64,000 nt of DNA from JAZDJP01 sp043803805 (GTDB lineage Bacteria > Planctomycetota > JAZDJP01): assembly GCA_043803805.1 (NCBI GenBank), contig JAZDJP010000031.1, positions 1 to 64,000 of the forward strand. The letters run 5' to 3'. The notes beneath the pieces are model-generated. The model made no database searches. It was not told where the DNA came from and saw only the letters and a list, made by a program, of their open reading frames with translations. The position numbers were made by a program, and so were the translations under genes. Shown one piece after another: positions 59,249 through 64,000 of the stretch. Every line of letters starts with the position of its first letter. Position 1 is the first letter of the stretch.

Positions 59249-62200
59249 ATGAGTCACAGCGGCACCCCCCACGATGACTTCCTGACCACCTCGGATGTGG
59301 CGGGAATGATCGGCGTCACCCAGGCGACGGTGCTGGAAGCCATCCACCGGCACGATTTAAAAGCCCACCGCACCCCCGGCGGCCATCACCGCGTGTCCAA
59401 ATCGGAAACCGCCCGGTTTTTAAAGACGCTCGGCATGGCGCCGGACATCCGCCCCCGGATGCCGGGTGTCGTCAAAATCATCGTACTGGCGTGCTCCCTC
59501 CTCTTTCCCGCCGCCGCGCCGCAGGCCGCCTCGACATCGCTCCGCCCCAATGTGGACACCACCACGGCGAATTGGACCGAAGCCGTCGGCGGCGGCGGGT
59601 TCTATGAGGACATCAACGACGATCCCGATGCCGCCAACGACGCCGATTACATTCAGGGCCAGAACAAAACGGACTTGAGTTCCATGTTCGAACTCACGAA
59701 TACCCCCGCCGATTTCGCCGACGCCACGTCCGTAGACATCAATTTCCGCCACATGGAAAACTCCACCGGCAACGACACGATCAACATGTATTACCAGATT
59801 TTCGAGTCCGATGGCGTCACGGCCATCACCGCCGAAAGCGCCGTCCGCCTGGCGCCGGCAGGGGCGTGGGAAACGGTCAGCCGCAACGTGGCGATCACGG
59901 GAACCAATATCAAAACCACGTGGAACGGGGCCAAAATCCGCATCCGCCAAGATTACACCTCGAATCCGCCCGCCGATGGAACCTCCCAGGTCCGCGTCTC
60001 CGCCATCGAGGCAAACATCACCTACACCCCCACGTTCATCTGGACGGGGGGCGGCGACGGAAGCAACTGGAACGACACCAACAACTGGAGCGCCCCGGAG
60101 GCGGGCGAGTACCCCGGCCAGGACGATACAACTGACATCGCCTACATAGAGGGCAACTACTCCGTCACCGCCAACGCGAGCGTCACCGTCGGCGCCATCA
60201 AGCTTGACGCCGGATCCACCATCACGATGAACACCGGGATCACCCTGACGGTTTCCGACGACATCATCGTCCTGAACAACGGCGACGGCGAGGCCCTGAT
60301 CACCGGGGAAGGAACCCTCAAGTGGACCGTCGTCGCCGCCGGGACCCCCGCCCTCACGTTTCAGGACTCGGACGGATCCGACACCCTGAAAATCTCCAAC
60401 CTCACCATGGACGATTCGGCCACCGCCGGCGCCACGATCACGCTGGCCGGCACCACCAGCGTCACCATCACGGGCAACCTGACGCTGAACATCGCCGACA
60501 ACGCCACGGCCCTCTCCATTCCCAACACCTTCAACTTCAAGGTCCAGGGATCCTTCGTGTGGACGAACGGCAACATCCTGTTCGGCACCAGCAACGCCAA
60601 CGCCGCGACGCTGGAACTGCCCTCCATGACCATCCCCGCGACGGCCTCTCTCGTCGTCCAGGGGAACACCGCCCCCGTGTACATCCGCGGCGATCTCACC
60701 ATCAACGGCACCCTCGATCTCCAGGGCGATACCATGCCCTTCGACGTCGGCGGCCACTGGATCCACAACAACGGCGCCACGCTCTCCAACATCACGTCGG
60801 CCGTCATCATTCTCTCGGGAGGCGGCCAGGAAATCCGGGGAACGGACGCGGTCGGAACGCCGTTCGGCAACCTCCAGATCACCGGCAACATCACCCTGAA
60901 CAGCACCGCGATGGCCATCACCTGCGCCAACTACTTCCAGATCAACGCGGGCGGGACGTTCAACTTCGGAAGCGGCTCCGTCACCATCACTGGAGCAGAT
61001 CCGAACGGCATCTTCACCAACAAGGGCACCGTGAACCTCAACACAGGCACCCTCACCGTTTCGAATAACTGGATCGACGACGGCACATTCAACGCCGGGA
61101 CCGGAACGGTGATCGTCAACACGGGCGACGGAGTGGAGATCGGCGGCACCTCCGACATCCACACCTTCTGGAACTTCACCGTCAACAAGAACATCGGGGC
61201 CTTCTGCGACGTCCAGTCCGGGGACAGTCTCGTGGTGAACGGGCTCCTCTACGTCCAACGGGGCATTCTCCGTTGCAACAACTCCAACGACAGCATGACG
61301 CTGAACGGAACCCCGACCAGTTTCCGGATGGCCGACGACGCGAACGCCGAATTCCGGGCCCGCACCGGCGGCAGCAACCCCACGCTGGCCTGCGCCGGCG
61401 ACTTCACCCTGGACGGGGCCGGCAACGGCAAGTTTCGAATGCTGTACGGCACCATCACATTCAACGGCGCCACCGACTCCACCATCACCACCCCCAACCC
61501 GGCCAATGACACCCGTGATTTCGCCAACGTGGTCGTCGCCAAGACCGGCACGGGGCGGGTGATCCTGAACTCCGCGATCCGGGTCGACGGCTCGATCGGC
61601 GGCGATCTCACCATCAACAACGGACTCCTGGTCTTTGGAGCGAATACCGTCAACCTGACGGGCAACTTCTCCAACCTCGCCGCCGACGCCGGCGAGGGCT
61701 TCGACGCCTCGAACGCCGCCTCGGCGCTCACCTGGATCGGCCTCACCGGCGCCACCCGGGACCTCAACACGGGCGAGGACCCCCTCAACATTCTGACCGT
61801 CACCGGCGCCGATGCCACCGCCACCCTGCGCCTCACCAGCCCCATCGAGGTCGGCGCGGCGGCGCCCGCCGTCACCGCGTTGAGCGTCACGGCCGGGAAT
61901 CTCGACCTGAACGGATACGTCGTGTCCGTCGAGGCGGGGGAAAAATTCGAGTTTAATTCAAACGGCGGCACCCTCACCGCCGCCACCGACGGCAGCGGCT
62001 TCACCCGCCGGGGGGCGAGCGGAACGTTTTCGTTTGAATTCAAACAGGGCATCATCAACATCACCAGCCTCACGTTCTCCAGCGCCGACAACAACGGATT
62101 TTACGTCAACGCCAGCGGCGCCGTCACGTTCACCAACTTCGACAATGTGAGATTCACCAAGGGCACCACCACCCACATGAAGATCGGCCTGAACGGCGGC

Positions 62201-64000
62201 GCCATCACCTACACCGACGCCACCTGGGTGGGCCATTCCTACGATTACAACACGGATTCCCCGGACATCCCCACCGGCGACGTCGGCAACCCGTACAACG
62301 TCACCACGGTCGCCGGGACGGCCGGCGCGGTCACCCTGAACGCATTCACGGGCGACGGGGCGGGAAACAACGTGGCGGCGACCGCGGAATCGAACGACGA
62401 CGACAACGGCGGGGTGGGAAGAACCAACATCATCTGGGACGACACCCAGGTCATCCTGACGGGCACGTTCGACGGCACGACCGACGTCGCGTGGGCGAAA
62501 AACGGCGTCTGGCAGGCGACCTACGTCGTCAACTCCTCCCCCTACTCCTTCAATGTCACGGGAAACATCGCCGCGGGCGATGTCATCACCATCTACTACA
62601 ACAATAATGCGGCTGGCACGGACTCCGCTTACGTGACGAAGGCCACGGGCGCCAGCATGTCGGGTTTGAACCTCGTCGCGAACCAGGTCTGGGTGGGCAA
62701 TCACGGCGGCGCGGCGCTCACGAACGCCGATCTGGACCTCTTCGACAACGACGGAGGGGGCGACGACGCCGACATCCCCTTCGTCGTCGCGGGCGGGAAC
62801 CTGACACTGGACGCCGGGTTCCAGATGGTTGTCGCCGCCTCCCAGGTTTACACCCCCGGCGGCAACATCACCTGGTCGGCCGCCAACGACGCCAATGTCG
62901 TCACGGCGAACGGCGCCCTGAACCTCAACGCCAACACAATCACGACGGGTACCGCGCTCACCGTGAACAGCACCGGTGCGTTCGTCCTCACGACCGGCGC
63001 CGCGACGTTCAACCGCGACTCCGCCGCCTGCGTCGTCACCGTGAACGGCGCCCTTGATTTCGGCGCGAGCGGCGCCCTGAACGCGGGATTCAGTTTCACC
63101 GCCAACGCCACCGCCACGTTCACCCCCGGCGGGGGGACGCTCACGATGACGGGCACCCGGGACAACGCCATCCTGGGCGGGACGAAAAACACCATTTCCG
63201 TCTATAACCTCGTCATCAACAAGACCGACGCCGCCGACACCGTGACCGTCGAGGACAACGACACCATCGCCGTCGGCGGAACATTCACCCTTACCAACGG
63301 TGAATTCCAGATGAACGCCGGCGAGACGCTGGATATCGAGGGAGACATCTCCATCCCGAACAGCGCCAATTCCTGGTTCAACATCACCGGGGCCGCGGCC
63401 AACATCTACGTCGGCGGAAACATCACCTGCGGCGCGGCGGGGAAATTCGACGTGGACGGCGGCGTTCTGACGTTCGATGGATCGAACGACGCCACCGTGG
63501 ATACGGCGGCACCGGGAGGCGACCGCGACTTCTTTGACGTCATCATCGCCAAGACCGGCGGCGCCAAGGTCACCCTGAACTCCAATGTGGACATCAACCG
63601 GTCCCTTGCCATCAACTCCGGACTTTTCGATTCCGACAACCGGACGCTGAACGTCGCCACCCACTTCACCAACAACGCCACGGGCGCCGACGGATTCGAC
63701 TTCAGCGACGCCGCGACGATCATCGTCTTCGACGGCGCGAGCACCCAGAATATCACCTCGGGGGGCGACCCCTTCAACATCGTCTCGAAGACGGGCGTGG
63801 GCGCCATGACCTTGATTGACGCCATGACCGTGGGAACGGGGATCGGCGTCGGGGACTCCCTCTCCGTCACCGCCGGGATGCTCAACCTGAACGGCCAGAC
63901 CCTCGCCATCCAGTCGGGCACCCGGTTTCTCTTCTCCTCCAACACCGCCACACCAAACGGGGCGCTTCGCTCCACCTCATCATCCTCCACCATCACCCGG
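59249..64000 (+). CDS. Giant secreted repeat protein with N-terminal HTH domain (3' end outside window)
   Basis: Open for 1584 codons to the window edge. Residues 1-70 form an excisionase-like HTH: FLTTSDVAGMIGVTQATVLE, AHRTPGGHHRVSKSETARFL. At about residue 71 a signal peptide begins (MPGVVKIIVLACSLLFPAAA), followed by Asp/Asn/Thr-rich beta-solenoid-like repeats (GDLTINGTLDLQGDT, TNKGTVNLNTGTLTVSNNW, GNLTLNIADNATAL). The mature part looks like an adhesin or S-layer/passenger protein. A start at 59459 (MPGVV) would give a normal secreted protein; then 59249-59458 would be a DNA-binding domain without stop codon. The frame through the junction is continuous. Confidence 0.7.
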   Translation, partial: MSHSGTPHDDFLTTSDVAGMIGVTQATVLEAIHRHDLKAHRTPGGHHRVSKSETARFLKTLGMAPDIRPRMPGVVKIIVLACSLLFPAAAPQAASTSLRPNVDTTTANWTEAVGGGGFYEDINDDPDAANDADYIQGQNKTDLSSMFELTNTPADFADATSVDINFRHMENSTGNDTINMYYQIFESDGVTAITAESAVRLAPAGAWETVSRNVAITGTNIKTTWNGAKIRIRQDYTSNPPADGTSQVRVSAIEANITYTPTFIWTGGGDGSNWNDTNNWSAPEAGEYPGQDDTTDIAYIEGNYSVTANASVTVGAIKLDAGSTITMNTGITLTVSDDIIVLNNGDGEALITGEGTLKWTVVAAGTPALTFQDSDGSDTLKISNLTMDDSATAGATITLAGTTSVTITGNLTLNIADNATALSIPNTFNFKVQGSFVWTNGNILFGTSNANAATLELPSMTIPATASLVVQGNTAPVYIRGDLTINGTLDLQGDTMPFDVGGHWIHNNGATLSNITSAVIILSGGGQEIRGTDAVGTPFGNLQITGNITLNSTAMAITCANYFQINAGGTFNFGSGSVTITGADPNGIFTNKGTVNLNTGTLTVSNNWIDDGTFNAGTGTVIVNTGDGVEIGGTSDIHTFWNFTVNKNIGAFCDVQSGDSLVVNGLLYVQRGILRCNNSNDSMTLNGTPTSFRMADDANAEFRARTGGSNPTLACAGDFTLDGAGNGKFRMLYGTITFNGATDSTITTPNPANDTRDFANVVVAKTGTGRVILNSAIRVDGSIGGDLTINNGLLVFGANTVNLTGNFSNLAADAGEGFDASNAASALTWIGLTGATRDLNTGEDPLNILTVTGADATATLRLTSPIEVGAAAPAVTALSVTAGNLDLNGYVVSVEAGEKFEFNSNGGTLTAATDGSGFTRRGASGTFSFEFKQGIINITSLTFSSADNNGFYVNASGAVTFTNFDNVRFTKGTTTHMKIGLNGGAITYTDATWVGHSYDYNTDSPDIPTGDVGNPYNVTTVAGTAGAVTLNAFTGDGAGNNVAATAESNDDDNGGVGRTNIIWDDTQVILTGTFDGTTDVAWAKNGVWQATYVVNSSPYSFNVTGNIAAGDVITIYYNNNAAGTDSAYVTKATGASMSGLNLVANQVWVGNHGGAALTNADLDLFDNDGGGDDADIPFVVAGGNLTLDAGFQMVVAASQVYTPGGNITWSAANDANVVTANGALNLNANTITTGTALTVNSTGAFVLTTGAATFNRDSAACVVTVNGALDFGASGALNAGFSFTANATATFTPGGGTLTMTGTRDNAILGGTKNTISVYNLVINKTDAADTVTVEDNDTIAVGGTFTLTNGEFQMNAGETLDIEGDISIPNSANSWFNITGAAANIYVGGNITCGAAGKFDVDGGVLTFDGSNDATVDTAAPGGDRDFFDVIIAKTGGAKVTLNSNVDINRSLAINSGLFDSDNRTLNVATHFTNNATGADGFDFSDAATIIVFDGASTQNITSGGDPFNIVSKTGVGAMTLIDAMTVGTGIGVGDSLSVTAGMLNLNGQTLAIQSGTRFLFSSNTATPNGALRSTSSSSTITR

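Noticed and set aside
59420..63996. Long minus-strand ORFs opposite the giant protein
   Set aside because: Stop-free only because of GC-rich codon bias; Gly/Val/Asp-rich translations mirror the repeats on the plus strand.

Overview
The window is GC-rich (about 62 percent by eye) DNA from an uncultured-looking, probably Gram-negative bacterium. It carries lipoproteins with lipoboxes, a Wza-like export protein, a Wzz/tyrosine-kinase fusion, ferredoxin-linked 2-oxoacid oxidoreductase, DUF5681 and Minf_1886 families, a CFI-box C-terminus and dense text-like intergenic repeats. That mix suggests the PVC/Planctomycetes-Omnitrophota part of the tree, but no marker here settles the phylum.

Layout. 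1-1.4 kb is mobile debris: a cut-off IS630-type transposase, a REP-like inverted repeat and a fragment of a REP-associated transposase, with a PEGA lipoprotein between them. 1.4-29 kb is core metabolism and signalling: GH36 alpha-galactosidase, transglutaminase/HEAT protein, class IV aminotransferase, FHA-GAF-HD sensor, Gfo/Idh/MocA oxidoreductase, metallo-beta-lactamase-fold hydrolase, KorAB, cysteine desulfurase, REC-GGDEF-EAL protein, an atypical carbamoyltransferase, Fe superoxide dismutase, ThiC, M55 D-aminopeptidase, peptide deformylase, thioredoxin reductase and two amidohydrolases. Several gaps are filled with degenerate short repeats and one 153-bp palindrome.

30.6-39.9 kb is an integrative element. 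Its right end is a tyrosine integrase whose 3' end runs into tRNA-Asp. Its cargo is a prim-pol/RepA replication protein, small HTH regulators, an HsdR-N nuclease-like protein, YidD, a zinc-ribbon protein, DUF5681 and two structured RNA candidates. A 12-15 bp motif recurs at both ends of the cargo. A tmRNA 3'-end fragment at 30.6 kb marks an older or alternative attachment site.

40-49 kb has a Pif1/RecD-like helicase, an alpha/beta hydrolase, a CBS-GGDEF cyclase, tRNA-Gly followed by an 89-bp direct repeat, a SIR2-like gene that looks like a lone integron cassette, a secreted nuclease, MetG, a Minf_1886 protein and HU.

49.5-64 kb is a surface module: Wza-like and Wzz/BY-kinase proteins, two consecutive ParB-domain/HD-GYP fusion proteins (the most unusual genes here), a membrane microprotein, a secreted repeat/FnIII/CFI-box protein, a DUF4160-DUF2442 pair inserted beside a duplicated CFI-box tail, and a very long secreted repeat protein, cut by the window edge, that begins in frame with a cytoplasmic-type HTH domain.
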